In this document: one piece after another, positions 1 to 12,328 of the stretch
Layout of the letters: each line of letters begins with the position of its first letter
Numbering within the stretch: position 1 is the stretch's first letter
Source: Embiotoca jacksoni
Taxonomy: Eukaryota > Chordata > Actinopteri > Embiotocidae
DNA length: 64,000 nt
Reading direction: 5' to 3'
Assembly: GCA_022577435.1 (NCBI GenBank)
Contig: JAKOON010000057.1
Location: 1,777,501 to 1,841,500 of the forward strand
Notes under the pieces: model-generated
Seen by the model: the letters and a program-made list of their open reading frames with translations, nothing else
What the model was told of the DNA's origin: nothing
Database searches by the model: none
Translations under genes and position numbers: made by a program

Positions 1-3000
1 ACCAGGACCGTGGAATCTGTCCCACGAACATCTTAATGGCATCAACATCCGGTTGGTCGGGGTGGTCCAGAGACCCATTCATCTTCTTCCCCCTGCAAAG
101 ACAAACCCCAGGACATTAAATGGACATAATGAACCAGTCAATAACAGCTCAGTACATTTTCAAATTAGTTATGCTTTGATCGTGTTTTATTTTATTTATT
201 TATGATGCTGATTAACAGCATAACAAGATAAAGAGCATATTTTCTACTGAATAATCTGCTAATAACCTTGCAAATACACTTTGTGTTAATGAAGCAGAGA
301 AAGGTGCTTCGCTAATATTAGTTTCCATTTCTGACAATATATTGTCTGAAATCAAACACACTAGGCCTTTAAGGCAACTATTTCTTGAAGTACTTTCTTC
401 AACAAATATGAGAAATTAAGATCCACTCTTTTTTCTTTTGCTTTTAGTTCCTTTATACAATCACAGCGGAAAATATATAAAATGCCTTCATAACAAAAGA
501 ATTCTACAATGTTTTTAAAGCCTACCTTTCAGCTGCAACATTTTTACCAGCAGCTTTTGAATCACACCTTAGTTATTACTGCATTATACTACTCATCGAC
601 GCCATAGAGCAGTAAAGCAAAGATAGTGTGTTAAAAAAGACAAATTATTGCTTTTTCTACAAAGATTATACTTAAATGGTCTTCATAAATTTGCTGGAAA
701 AAATTCAAAATTAATTGGGGTAAAGGGATATTTCCCTTTATTTAAATGTAGAAAAGTGGTCACTGTTGTTTGGTATCAAAATGTGCACCAGACTGAATAT
801 GGATCAGAGAAAGAAAAGCGGAGAGCTGTCTGAGAAGATAAGACAGGAAATACAGACAAGCAGGTTAACGGTAAAAGCCGAGACCATCTCCAAGCAGTTT
901 GGTGTTCCCATGACTACAGTTGCAAATATTATTACCATGTTAAAGGTCTGTGGGACTGTAGTCAAACTGATAGAGAAGAATTGACTTCAGGTTGAACACA
1001 TGGATGTTGGTGATGGCAGACAAATAACCAGAAGAAACGTCCAAGGTCTAGGTAAATCAGTGTCTGATTGCAGCATGCATCACTTTCTGAGTGCAGTGGG
1101 CTCCAAGGAAGATGACCAAAGAGCCTCAGAGCTTCTGGGAGAACTTCCTTTGGACAGATGAGACAGAACTGGAGCTTTTTCCTACATCACATCAGCTCTG
1201 TATTCACAGACAAAATAGATGAAGTTTTCAAGGAAAGGAAAAGCCATACCTACTGTGAACAAGTATTACCACCGAGCACTTGTGTGCCTGTACGCTTATC
1301 AGTCAAGTGTTAATTTAGATGCACCTGTCCAAACTCATACAGATGTAACTGCAAAGAATCTCTTTCTAAAACATGGATGCGTCACACAATTTAAATTCTT
1401 ACAGCACAGAAAATCTATACAATCAGCACAATTTCTGGGTGGACACCCAGTTGCAATCTCACCCACTTATCTACATGTGAAATATGGTCACAATCTCCCC
1501 TTCTGCTCCTTAGTTATAGTGTTAAATAATAAGAAAAATAATCGTTGTACTCTATTAGGTATTTGTATGACATGTCATAATTCATGTATAAATTATTGAG
1601 TTATGGCCACAAATGTGCTTTGTGAGGTCACAGTTACCTTCGACTAAGACATTGTGAGTAGTTAATCTTTAAGTGAATGTGAGTGCCAAATGTAAAAGAA
1701 ATTGCCTCTATGTGTTCCTGAAATATTGTTTTCACGTGAACAGAATGAGTGGATATGACAGAAATTTAGGAAAAGTGACCTTGACATTTGATATCATCCG
1801 TGAGTCCAAGTAAACATTTGTGCTGAATTTAAAGAAGGTCCCTCAAAGCTTTCCAGAGATATCCCGTTCACTTGAATTGAAAAAACTTGAGGTCACAGCG
1901 ACCTTTGACCACCGAAGTCTAATCAGTTCATTGTTGAGGCATAGTGAACATTTGTGACAAATTTAAAGAAATTCCCTCCATGCGTTCCTGAAGTATCACA
2001 TTCACTAGCGTGGGTCAGTGTGAGGTGGTAGTGACCTTGACTTTGACCTTTAACCACCAAAATCTTATCAGTTCATTGTTGGTAGGAAGTTAATTTTTTT
2101 GCCAAGCTTGAAGAAATTCCCTCATGTCGTTCTTGAGATATTGCATTCATAAGAACGAGGTGGATGGTGAGGGACGCAGGGTCACAGTGACTTTGAGGTT
2201 TGACCTTTGACCACCAAACTCTATTCAGGTCATCCTTGAGGCCAAGTGAATGATTGTGCCACATTAGATAGCAAATTAATCATTTTGCCAAGTTTGGAGA
2301 AAGTCCCTGATGGCATTCTTGAGACATTGCGTACACAAGAACGGGACCGACGGACATCAGGCAGACAACCCGAAAACATAGAGGCATAAAAATTAAGGAG
2401 GTTCGGTTCTGTTTCAGGGCTGCGTTGCTGCAGCACAGGGTGCCTTAAATATCCGCAGGGCTGAACAAAACTGTACAACTATCAAGGCATTCTGGAGCAA
2501 AACGTGCTGCCCAGTGTCAGAAAAGTACATCCACCAAGATAATGACCCAAAACACACCTAATCACCACAAAATGGCTAAGAACAAAATATGGGAATATTC
2601 GTAAGTGGCTTTCCTCTATTTAATGGAATGAGATGAAACATGCAGTCATGCAAAGTAATTTTTTTTTTTTTTTTTATCAAATATTGAATCACAATGATGG
2701 AGGTCGATCGTGTTTGTCAGTTTCAAAATATTTCTGAGGAAAATTACAGGTCTTTCTTTTTTTTCATGGAAGGATGACAAATTCTTCCACAGCTGTATAA
2801 TAGTCAAGTTGCTTATCAATCTGACTGGATATGAAGCAGTCTAATAAAACTAACAAAAACTAACAAAGGAGAAACACCCAAACTTTGCGTAACACAGAAA
2901 CATATGGCATTCAACACAGAAAGCATAGTTCAAGCTACTAGTGTCATCAGCGATATGAAGATATGAGGAAGATATAACCCTGACGAGTAACTGGTACAAA

Positions 3001-6000
3001 TTTCATCGCTTCATCATCATCAGTTCCTGAGTTACAGACATGTTTGTGAGAAGTGGACATTATTGATTTATTATTTATGTTAAACTCTTACCCTGAAACT
3101 AGTTGCACAGCAACTCTTAGAAATAAAATCCCAAATAAAACAAAATGTCTTCTTTGTTTTCTGGCGTTACAAAGCTGCTAACCACGGAAAGACATCGCAT
3201 TACATAATTAAGTTGTTGTTGTTGTTTTTTTACTACAAAAGACATCATCTATTGAGCCACAAATTACCACCAGGAGCATAAAAGTTTGCGTGACAGCAAT
3301 TTTTCAATTTAGCAGGATATTTAATAATGCAGATGTCAGTGAGTCCAGCTGCAGTGAAAGCTGCTTCTAAAAGACCTGCTGCCCAATTATTCTACATACT
3401 GCAGGTTGCTCGTGTCCGGAAAGTAAGAGAACTTTTTTTGTTCTGCTTCTTGGAATATTGGATAAAGAAAATATATTTTTAGAACTGTAAGCATATACAC
3501 AGTGTATGAGTACAGTATGATGACAATATTTGAACTCCTCTAACTCTAGATGGATAAACAAATAATTATAACAGCTTGCTTAATTACTGGTGGCTCCTCC
3601 CCCAGCTCATTCAAATATGGTGAATTCCTGCACCAAACCGCTCCAAACTAGCAAAGATGGCGCTCGAGGCTTCATTACGGCCGTTTCCAAACCAACGGGT
3701 GACGTCACTGCTGGTTGACACTTGATCTGAATTTTTTTTCAGATCTGACACTTTAACTGTGCAAAATTTGACCAAAAGGACCACAAACCTTAAGTTAATA
3801 TTCAGTGCAGATACATACCAGCAACATTCGCTAAAGCCAATCAAAAACTTTCACCGAAGATTTGAGCTCACTGGCAGCATACATTTCTAACTGCGTGATT
3901 TGTAAGGATTTCATATTCCAGCTTTGGCCAAAAGTACACTTTTTAGCTGATGTCAATCGAGCGGCCATTTTGAATGAATACAAATTTGAAAGATTTAGAG
4001 CCTGATTTACTAATACTAAAGTAAAAGCCTGTGTAAAATCACGTGCAAACTTCACATCACCCGCAAAGAAATGTCCAAGCAGATCTACTAACGATGTGCA
4101 GTGAGGATTGAGTCTTTCAAATGTGCAATTTAACATGTCCATTTTGCGTGTTTGCCTGCATCATATGTAACATTGAGCGTTTCTGCTTGAACGTGCAAAA
4201 TCCTGGGAGGGAAACATGCAAATAGAACAATTTAGCACCCGCAACGGTATTTGCTAAACCTGAAAGTAGAAACAGGAGAAGTGATTGTTGTGTATTTTAG
4301 TACGACTGAAGGTTTTAATCAGATGAACATCAGGAGAGATGGCTGCTCTTATTGTGAAGGAGACGCAGGAAACCAAAGAATACGTAGAGAACGAGGTTTT
4401 ACACCCGTTGAACATTTCTGATGTCAGAGTACGGTGGATCCGAGGTGCAAAACACAAATACAACAATCATTTATATATTTGCGCTTTGCACTTCAGGACT
4501 CTGAAGTTTTTGTTGTTCTGTTTTTTTCTTTTTGTATTTGTGTTTTGTACTTCAAGGCTGCTCGTTTTTGTTGCTATGTTTGTGCAAAACACGATTCATG
4601 CCTCTGGTACTCAGTGCCACCATACCAGAGGCATGAATCATTCAGACATATCGTCTGTCTTGCAATGACATTTCTGAGTTATTGAATGAACTGAATAATG
4701 ATTTAAAACCAATAACAAGGAGGAGCCACCAGCAATTAAAAAAACTTCTTCCAAGCATTTTGCTGCCTCTGCATCATTCCAGCGTATCTCTGCTTGGATA
4801 TCCCACCAGTCCTGTTATTCAGCTGTCACATCCTGAATGAGTACTGCAGAATTCACAGGTAGCTTCATCAGGTTCACGAGACCTCCAGGAACTGAATGAA
4901 ACTAATTCACCTGCTCATCACAGAAAGATCTGGACCTGCTGATCGCTGTTTGTTAGAGGATCTCATCCCCAGGCCCTCTTTTATTTGCGGACATTTTAAT
5001 ATTCCCAGTATATTATTCCCGTTGACTTCCTTGCTGATAATCTCCTATGTAGCATTTTGTCATTGTTAAATTTATATTTATTCATTTCAATGGGATCAGA
5101 TTTCCTTTTGCGGTCGTTCTGTTAGAACGGAATCACTTTAAGACACGTCATTTAAATACAACGATTTGCACTTGATATCAACTCGTATATATTACTCTTA
5201 GTAAATCACACGCAAAATAAATGTGCAAAACTTTTGGAATAAACACGCAATTTAGTACCCTTTATTTGATACTGTAGTAAATCAGGCCCCTTAGTGTATA
5301 CGTGTGGAAAATTGCATTTGAACTAAAAATACAATGTATGCAAATGAATATCAGGGAGGGTAAATATTCCCGTTAATCTGGCATTACTTCAGGAGAAGTG
5401 CAACGACCAGAGCAGAGTGGTTGTTCAACGGTTTCATCAACTGTGTCGGAGTCTCCGAGCACAGCTGATGTGCAGGCAGGTGCAGCGGTGCAAAGTGAAA
5501 AATAATTCTGTGGTGATTAATAAATCTGTTCTCAGCCAACTCAGATGACTGGTCTAATAGTTCAGAAGGAGCTCGGCCAATCTCAACGGCTCTACTGATT
5601 CAGAGGCACTTTGTCAGAAACTATATTGTTGTCTGGATAATGCAGAGTATATCCAGCATGTGTTGTTATTTTCAACAGTTAAATTGTACGATAAGGACAG
5701 AAAAAAGTTGAATTTGTTTTGTTTTTTATCTTCTGACACCGGCCTCTCATTCACTCATAAACAACATGTCATCATGTACACATGCACCTTTATAGTGATT
5801 GAACTTGATGCCTGTACCAAAGTGTGGAACATCCAATTTTAACTAAAATACACTCCACAAAAATAAAAATGTATATCTGTAGCCACGTGTGAAATTGTGC
5901 CAAATACCATACATACAAGATGAATCTGCACATCTTAGAGTGGCCTGTTATTGTGACCAATCCGAGGCATACCTTTGCAATAATCAGGCTGTTTGATCAG

Positions 6001-6485
6001 CACCTTGATATGCCACACCTGCCAGGTGGATGGATTACCATGGCGACGGTGAATCACTGCCTTCCGTGGATTTTAAGAAATTTGTGAAGGAAATTTGATA
6101 TAAATAAACCTTGTAAATGCATGAAAGAAGTCTTAAAATAACCTTAATTCTAATTAATGCAGCAGTGATAATAACAGTAAAACACTGACAGGGAGCATTC
6201 ACTTTCACTTTTCATACTTTAATAATTTTATTCTAATAATATTCACTTTCATGTAATGCAGGACTTTACTTCAACTCATAAAATGGAAGCCATAACAAAT
6301 ATGTTGAGTTCATATTTGAGTTGAGTGCAAAAACCTGCAGTAAAAAGGAATTTGTCTTTAATGTTCCTTTTAAGGTGAATCACCACAATATAAAAGACGT
6401 TTAAAAGCAGGTAAACATGCAATGAAGATGTGTCTCCCTTGATTGAAAATTACACACACGCACACACACACACGCGCATACACAC

Positions 6486-6526
<41 letters not shown>

Positions 6527-8350
6527 CACACAGAGCAGCTTGGCGGAGAGAATAAAGGTCCAGAAGTGTGATTACTCTTCACTACAGTCGATGCTGATGT
6601 TGTAACAAGTGCTTCTAGAGCTGAAACACCAGCGATCTGTGGAGACATCCAGCAAAGGTCCATCACAACCCAGCTGTACCTGAATGCCTCCTGTAAACAC
6701 ACACGGACACTTAATGTGCTGCTCGCTAGCTTACAGACTTTGCAAATGTAACGCGATACTATCACATTAAATCGTGGCCCAGCATCGACCCTTCATGCGA
6801 TCGGCTGTCGCCATTTTGCTAGCTCAGAGCGGTTTGAAGCCAAATGTTTGGACGAGCTGGGGAAGAGGTGGATTGGAAACCCGACGATACTGCGTCCCGC
6901 CCACCGATAGCAGAAAATTAACTGCACCGCAGGCCTGTCAATCAACAGACACGCCCCCCAAAAACACTGCTTTTTGATGCCAGTCTTCTACAACACAGTT
7001 TCCAAAAAAGCTAGAAAACTGTGTAAAATGTAAATTAAACAGAATGCAATGATTTACAAATCACATAAACCTATATTTAATTTCAAATAGACCAAAGACA
7101 ACATATCAAATGTTGAAACTGATTTTGTTTTATGTAAAATATATGTTAATTTTTGTCAAAAAAAAGTTGGGACGGGGTCAACAAAAGACTGGAAAAGTTG
7201 TGTAAAGATTAAAAAAAATAAACACCTGGTGGAACATCTCAACTAATTAGGTTACCTGGCAACAGATCAATAACATGATTGGCGATAAAAAGATGATGTC
7301 AGAGAGTCAGAGTCTCTCAGCAGTGAAGATGGGGAGAGGTTCACCACTCTGTGAAAGACTGTGTGGGAAAATAATGAAACCAGATAGAAACATGATCCAG
7401 AAACCCCGCCGCCTTCTCTGGACCCGAGATCATTGAAGATGGTCTGAGGTGAAGTAGAAAATTGTCCTGTGGTCTGATGGATCAAACTTTTAGTCTTTTA
7501 GGAAATCATGGACGCGGCATCCTCCAGACTAAAGAGGAGAGGGACCATCCAGCTTGTTATCAGCTCAGTTCTAAAGCCAGCATCTGTGATGGTACAGGGA
7601 TGCATTAGTGCACATGGCATGGGTAGCTTGAACATCTGGAAGGAAGCATTAATGCTGAATGATATATTCAGGTTTTGGAGCAACATATGCTGCCATCCAG
7701 ACAACGTCTCTTTCAGGGAAGGTCTTGTTTATTTCAGCAGAACAACATCCAACCACATTTTGTATTGCATTTCAACAGCATGGCACCGTAATAGAAAAGT
7801 CCAGGTGTGAAACTGACCTTTCTGCAGTCTAGATCTGTCTCCCATTTAAAAAAATTGCCGCATGATGAAATGAAAAATACAACAATAAGAGACCCCGAAC
7901 AGCTGAACGGCTGAAATCCTATATTAGGCAAGAATGGGACAACATTTCATTTTAAAAACTCCAGTAACCCTCAGGTGGCATCGCCTGTTGGGTTTACTTT
8001 TTTGTTTTGGTGTCAAAAAACAAGAGAATTAAATAAAAAGTATCTCTGGTTTACTTATTTCTGCCACTGTCCGATTATGTTTTGTTCTAATAAACGAGAC
8101 CCCGAGAATTCGACAAGTATTTTTGTTTCTGCGTCTCGTCATCAGCGACTGAGGATTTTATCCAATAAACAAACTATCAAAACGTAAATGAACCAGAAAA
8201 CCGACAGACCAGTGGTTTCCATCTCATTTCAGAGGGACAGCGGGCAACTCTACAAAACATATAACACAAAGTTACTTACACAGGACTAGAATTCAAAGAG
8301 CAATGGTCCACCATCATCTCCGGGAGGAAATCCAGCTTAAAAGAAGCCAT
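1..8350 (-). CDS. celf1: CELF1 (CUGBP Elav-like family member 1), first two coding exons, partial
   Basis: CELF1 binds GU-rich RNA in nucleus and cytoplasm and controls alternative splicing, translation and mRNA decay. Two coding exons are visible. Exon A is 8350-8280: the ATG has a strong context (GCC before, G after), and it encodes MASFKLDFLPEMMVDHCSLN, then SSP and two bases of the next codon, followed by a GTAAGT donor. Exon B is 92-1, after a CAG acceptor: it completes Val, then GKK, MNGSLDHPDQPDVDAIKMFV and GQIPRSW, and runs off the window. The phase fits exactly. This is the long N-terminal form known for vertebrate CELF1, followed by the start of RRM1 (RNP2-like MFVGQI). A second start at the MNG methionine (82-80) would give the short form. 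CELF2 has a similar RRM1 start but a different N-terminus, so CELF1 is preferred. The 8.2 kb intron is full of repeats. The rest of the gene lies to the left. Confidence 0.93.
760..2830 (+). mobile_element. Decayed Tc1-like transposon split by a tandem-repeat block
   Basis: Sense-strand remnants of a Tc1 transposase lie on both sides of a foreign block. Around 800-980 a helix-turn-helix start is readable (ELSEKIR, then ETISKQFGVPMTTVANII). Around 1110-1180 the first catalytic region is recognisable (SFWENFLWTDETELELF). At about 2485-2600 the text resumes with the ILERNVLPSVRK-like and QDNDPKHT-like parts. Many frameshifts and stops make it inactive. The 1.2 kb between them is unrelated tandem repeat sequence, so another element probably inserted into this Tc1 copy. 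Confidence 0.65.
1605..2390 (+). repeat. Five degenerate tandem units of about 130-157 bp
   Basis: Each unit has the order: GGTCACAGTGACCTT-like start, TTTGACCACCAAAATCT-like core, TCAGTTCATTGTTGAG-like segment, AAATTTGAAGAAATTCCCTC-like segment, then a TTCCTGAGATATTGC-like end. Unit cores begin near 1626, 1779, 1910, 2045 and 2202. The last unit ends in ACGGACGGACAACCCGAAAAC-type sequence near 2390. Blocks of this kind are dispersed in teleost genomes, apparently as internal repeats of non-autonomous elements. A related fragment lies inverted at 40743-40785. Confidence 0.7.
3998..5290. mobile_element. PIF/Harbinger-like DNA element, non-autonomous
   Basis: The left end at 3998 reads GAGCCTGATTTACTAA and the right end, inverted, reads GGGGCCTGATTTACTA. 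TTA trinucleotides flank it at 3995-3997 and 5291-5293, matching the 3-bp TTA/TAA target duplication known for PIF/Harbinger elements. No transposase was recognised inside, so it is probably a deletion derivative. The terminal similarity is short, so the family call is moderate. Confidence 0.5.
5880..6085 (+). repeat. Possible ancient dispersed DNA-element fragment
   Basis: The stretch with TAGAGTGGCCTGTTATTGTG, CTTGATATGCCACACCTG and CAGGTGGATGGATTA resembles a repeat often met in fish and other vertebrate genomes. No ends or coding capacity are visible. This call rests on recognition of the consensus-like wording only. Confidence 0.4.
6452..6532 (+). repeat. (CA)n microsatellite with CG interruptions
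   Basis: An 80-bp alternating CA tract with several CG interruptions. The apparent reading frame across it on the minus strand (poly Cys-Val) is an artefact of the repeat. Confidence 0.97.
6988..7975 (+). mobile_element. Decayed Tc1-like element, family with ACAACCCCATTTCC-type ends
   Basis: The left end (ACAACACAGTTTCCAAAAAA) is followed by AACTGTGTAAAATGTAAAT and ACAGAATGCAATGATTT. The interior keeps recognisable transposase pieces: the GGACCCGAGATCATTGAAGATG region, a block at 7508-7810 that is still open, a DLSPI-like motif near 7840 and a C-terminal EQLN...LGKNGTT block near 7900-7950. The right inverted repeat is missing. Four further members are at 33325, 37545, 43770 and 50026, so this family has been active here several times in the past. 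Confidence 0.75.
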
Positions 8351-8520
8351 GGCGAAAAAAAAGAAAATGCTTTCTTTTTGTTCCTCCTCTTCTTTAAAAC
8401 TATGAAGCTAAATTGGCACGGTGATCAGGCGGCAGCGGTAAACTCCAGATCGTGGCACCTGCTGGTAGGTCCCTGGGCGCTGGTATAATAAGGTGACGGC
8501 GCACAAAACACAAGAGGGAA
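8351..8520 (-). promoter_or_regulatory. CELF1 5' UTR / possible promoter of the exon-A transcript
   Basis: The 150 bp upstream of the exon-A ATG holds no further in-frame ATG that I could find and no clear splice acceptor. A TATA-like TATTATA lies on the minus strand at 8490-8484, about 135 bp from the start codon. This is compatible with a local promoter, but a 5' UTR exon joined from farther upstream is equally possible. Confidence 0.3.
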
Positions 8521-10697
8521 AACAGCTTGTCGGAACAAACCAATCCACATGGAAACCCTCAGTCCGCCGGAACGACAAACACGGCAAACAAAGTTCTGGC
8601 TAACAGCTCGGTTTCAGAAGGGATGAAGCGCACAACTGACAGACACAAAGTGGCAGGCCTTTGGGTCGGCTTTCCAGCTTCTGGGACTGGGAGACTAAAC
8701 GTTGCATGGAGATGGAGAGGAGGACGCTGGGATAACTGGGGCCAGAGAGCGTAATGGCCATTTGGACGACCACAATCAAAGTGCTGATGATCCACGGTCT
8801 TTGTGAACATTTTTCCTAGGCCAGCAGATCTGGCTGCAGCGTCAGATAAACAGGGTGTCAGATTGATGGTGATAAGGCCCAGTGGGCAGAGGGAATGAAA
8901 GGGGGAGAGAATAGTGCTCCCCGGCCAGGAGCTAATCCCCGGACTAGCCAGACCGGGGGCTAACAATTAGGTTCCGGCCTGAGGGGGGCTGCCTTCGCCC
9001 TGTTGTCCTACATTGCTGCACTGGTTTGTGTGTGATTTGTGTGTGTGTAAAAACAGAAATGTTAACTAACGTTGGCTTTGGGGCCTTTGTGCGGTCCATA
9101 GTGCGCGCACAAAAAAACTCACAGGGCCGTAAACACCCACACCTATGACTGCAGACAAACTTAAATCCCACCTGTTGTAACATCAGCTGTGGTGAATCAC
9201 ATCCTGATGGACTGAACATTTCTTCTTCACCAGGTTGTCTCTCTCTCTCTCTCTCTCTCCCGGCAACCTAAAGAAGTCCAACACACTCCAGATGAAGCCA
9301 AACATCTCTTTGTCTAAAAACACTACATGCGAGTCCCTTTTCTCTCGCAACGATGTTTTGAACTTTGATGCCATGTAACACAAACATGCTCGATGCTATC
9401 TGCCAAACCTGGAGTTCAGCGTTTTGCACAGAAGTGTCAATCAGCTTATTTCTCTCCAGGCACCTGGCCAGTCTCTGCACCGCCATACTAAAGAAAGTCT
9501 TTCTCTCTACATTCAATAGATAAATGGGCTTAAATTGACTTAATTATAATGACTCTTTTTCTTTTGGAGTTAGCATGCTAACCGGCTAGCGCCGGCTAAG
9601 CTTGTCTCATAATGCCACTTTCTCCCTTCAGATGGTACAGTGAGTCACCGTGGCGTAAACTCTCTGCCAGCGCAACATTGGAGGACATCGGACATCAAGT
9701 CGTGTATTCTAACTTCTAGCTATGATGAGTGAAACTACAAACACAACGACGGCTGAAACTTTTGGCAAAACAAGAAGCAAAACAAGAGTTATAACATCCA
9801 CCACCGAGTAAAGGAATGATGTTTCATTGTTGAACTTACTACATTTCTACTGAGAAAGCTGTAAATGTTAACGGTGGGTATGTAGCAAAGGCTCAGGTAA
9901 TAGTATCAGGTCACCGATGTTTTGAGCATCGGTTATACTGAGGAAAAATAATGGCAAGGTGGTGAACCATCAAAAAAAAAATCCATAAACGTTTGAGCAA
10001 ACGCTGTTTGTCTCTTCGAGTCCTCTGAAAGCCAGAATCAGCCATCTATCAGAGTCTGTGACCCCCCTGATATTTCACCCTCATTACTCATGTCTCAACC
10101 CAACAAGCCTGACTGTGTGCAGCGGTGAGCTGAGGGCCAACTGCCTGGACGGTACACCGACTCTCTACCGCCCACCTATTAAAAAAAAGAAAAAGGGATT
10201 TCATTCTTACGAATTACACCTTTAGGATCTGTTTCACATCCGCGTGTACTTTGTTTGACTGTTGTCGTCAAGCGTTTACTGTGATTAACGCGGTGGTTTC
10301 AAAGTGATGAGCATAGAGGAAATGTATTAACCACCACAATCTAAAGTTCATGTTTAATTTCACCGCATGCTTTTTGACAACAGAAACCAACGTGCGCTGT
10401 AAAAAATTTCCACAGACCTGCTGCTTCGCACTCGTCGTTGCTCTGGCAACGGTTAAAATAAGGCCCATTATTAGAGTTTAGGGTAAAGCTTTGTATCGCC
10501 CACGTACAGAACACATCCTGAACCCGTCTTTGGGCGCGTACGACATCACAATATAATTTTCTGTGCGACAGGAGTTTATTTCGAAAACCTAAAAAGAATT
10601 GAAGTTTTTTGAGGAAATATTCTGAGCCCCAGAAGCGATCCCACAGCTTTGCCATCGTTCAATATAACTTAAATCTAAAGGCTAAAAGACAGGAGAA
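8521..10697. other. Region without a recognised gene; short palindrome and CT tract
   Basis: The part 8540-9160 is less AT-rich than its surroundings and has overlapping open frames on both strands, none resembling a known protein. A (CT)n run lies at 9237-9260. A perfect 14-bp palindrome GTTAGCATGCTAAC is at 9569-9582, followed by CCGGCTAGCGCCGGCTAAG. It could hold a CELF1 5' UTR exon or a conserved non-coding element, but neither can be shown from the sequence alone. Confidence 0.5.
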
Positions 10698-10699
10698 TA

Positions 10700-12328
10700 C
10701 AGTGGGTACAGAAAGTATTCAGACTCCTTTAAATTTTTCACTCGTTTCATTGCAGCCATTTGCTAAAATCAAAAAAGTTCATTTTATTTCTCATTAATGT
10801 ACACTCAGCACCCCATCTTGACAGAAAAAAACAGAAATGTAGAAATTTGTGCAAATTTATTAAAAAAGAAAAACTGAAATATCACATGGTCATAAGTATT
10901 CAGACCCTTTGCTCAGTATTGAGTAGAAGCACCCTTTTGAGCTAGTACAGCCATGAGTCTTCTTGGGAATGATGCAACAGGCTTTTCACACCTGGATTTG
11001 GGGATCCTCTGCCATTCTTCCTTGCAGATCCTCTCCAGTTCCGTCAGGTTGGATGGTGAACGTTGGTGGACAGCCATTTTCAGGTCTCTCCAGAGATGCT
11101 CAATTGGGTTTAGGTCAGGGCTCTGGCTGGGCCCGTCAAGAATGGTCACAGAGTTGTTCTGAAGCCACTCCTTTGTTATTTTAGCTGTGTGCTTAGGGTC
11201 ATTGTCTTGTTGGAAGGTGAACCTTCGGCCCAGTCTGAGGTCCAGAGCACTCTGGAAGAGGTTTTCTTCCAGATATCTCTGTACTTGGCCGCATTCATCT
11301 TTCCTTCAATTGCAATCAGTCGTCCTGTCCCTGCAGCTGAAAAACACCCCCATAGCATGATGCTGCCACCACCATGTTTCACTGTTGGGATTGTATTGGG
11401 CAGGTGATGAGCAGTGCCTGGTTTTCTCCACACATACCGCTTAGAATTAACGCCAAAAAGTTCAATCTTGGTCTCATCAGACCAGAGAATCTTATTTCTC
11501 ATAGTCTGGGAGTCCTTCATGTGTTTTTTGGCTAACTCTATGCGGGCTTTCATATGTCTTGCACTGAGGAGAGGCTTCCGTCGGGCCACTCTGCCATAAA
11601 GCCCCGACTGGTGGAGAGCTGCAGTGATAGTTGACTTTGTGGAACTTTCTCCCATCTCCCTACTGCATCTCTGGAGCTCAGCCACAGTGATCTTTGGGTT
11701 CTTCTTTACCTCTCTCACCAAGGCTCTTCTCCCACGATTGCTCAGTTTGGCTGGACGGCCAGGTCTAGGAAGAGTTCTGGTCGTCCCAAACTTCTTCCAT
11801 TTAAGGATTATGGAGGCCACTGTGCTCTTAGGAACCTTGAGTGCTGCAGAAATTATTTTGTAACCTTGGCCAGATCTGTGCCTTGCCACAATTCTGTCTC
11901 TGAGCTCCTTGGACAGTTCCTTCGACCTCATGATTCTCATTTGCTCTGACATGCACTGTGAGCTGTAAGGTCTTATATAGACAGGTGTGTGCCTTTCCTA
12001 ATCAAGTCCAATCAGTTTAATTCAACACAGCTGGACTCCAATGAAGGAGTAAAACCATCTCAAGGAGGATCAGAAGAAATGGACAGCATGTGAGTTAAAT
12101 ATGAGTGTCACAGCAAAGGGTCTAAATACTTATGACCATGTGATATTTCAGTTTTTCTTTTTTAATAAATTTGCACAAATTTCTACATTTCTGCTTTTTT
12201 CTGTCAAGATCGGGTGCTGAGTGTACATTAATGAGAAATAAAATGAACTTTTTTGATTTTAGCAAATAGCTGCAATGAAACAAAGAGTGAAAAATTTAAA
12301 GGGGTCTGAATACTTTCCGTACCCACTG
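10700..12328 (-). mobile_element. Tc1-like transposon, copy A (1629 bp)
   Basis: A complete element. Both ends start CAGTGGGTAC and are flanked by TA (10698-10699 and 12329-12330), the usual Tc1/mariner target duplication. The inverted repeats are about 215 bp long and each holds an outer and an inner copy of a GTATTCAGACCC-type motif, the IR/DR arrangement known for fish Tc1 elements. It is very similar along its whole length to copy B at 18603-20236, which suggests recent movement. Confidence 0.95.
10913..11952 (-). pseudogene. Tc1 transposase, copy A, frameshifted
   Basis: The frame starts at 11952 (MSEQMRIMRSKELSKELRDR) and follows copy B through the paired helix-turn-helix region, the first catalytic Asp (LWSDETKIELFG) and the conserved HGGGSIMLWGCF motif. 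Near 11271 one G is missing compared with copy B (CTTCCAGATATC here, CTTCCAGGATATC there), so the frame is lost after YRDI. The C-terminal part, including SPDLNPIEHLW with the catalytic Glu, is readable in another frame (11149-10913). It also has Gly where copy B has Trp just before the PSQSPDLNP segment. This copy cannot make a full DD34E transposase. Confidence 0.93.

Larger units (their letters stand above)
93..8279 (-). other. CELF1 first coding intron (8.2 kb)
   Basis: This is the intron between the two visible CELF1 coding exons. It has a GTAAGT donor at 8279-8274 and a CAG acceptor at 95-93. It carries an old Tc1 remnant with an internal tandem repeat (about 760-2830), a Harbinger-like element (3998-5290), a (CA)n tract (6452-6532) and another Tc1-like relic (6988-7975). 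The other parts (93-760, 2830-3580, 5290-5880, 6080-6450, 6540-6980) are AT-rich and show nothing else I can name. Confidence 0.8.

Noticed and set aside
4339..4668. 109-codon frame inside the Harbinger-like element
   Set aside because: It ends in low-complexity Phe/Val-rich sequence and shows no transposase or Myb-like motif.
6370..6765. 131-codon minus-strand frame
   Set aside because: Its middle is poly Cys-Val from the (CA)n tract and the flanks resemble no protein.
8559..8966. 135-codon minus-strand frame upstream of CELF1
   Set aside because: No similarity recognised, no start context or splice sites linking it to CELF1, and an opposite-strand frame is also open.
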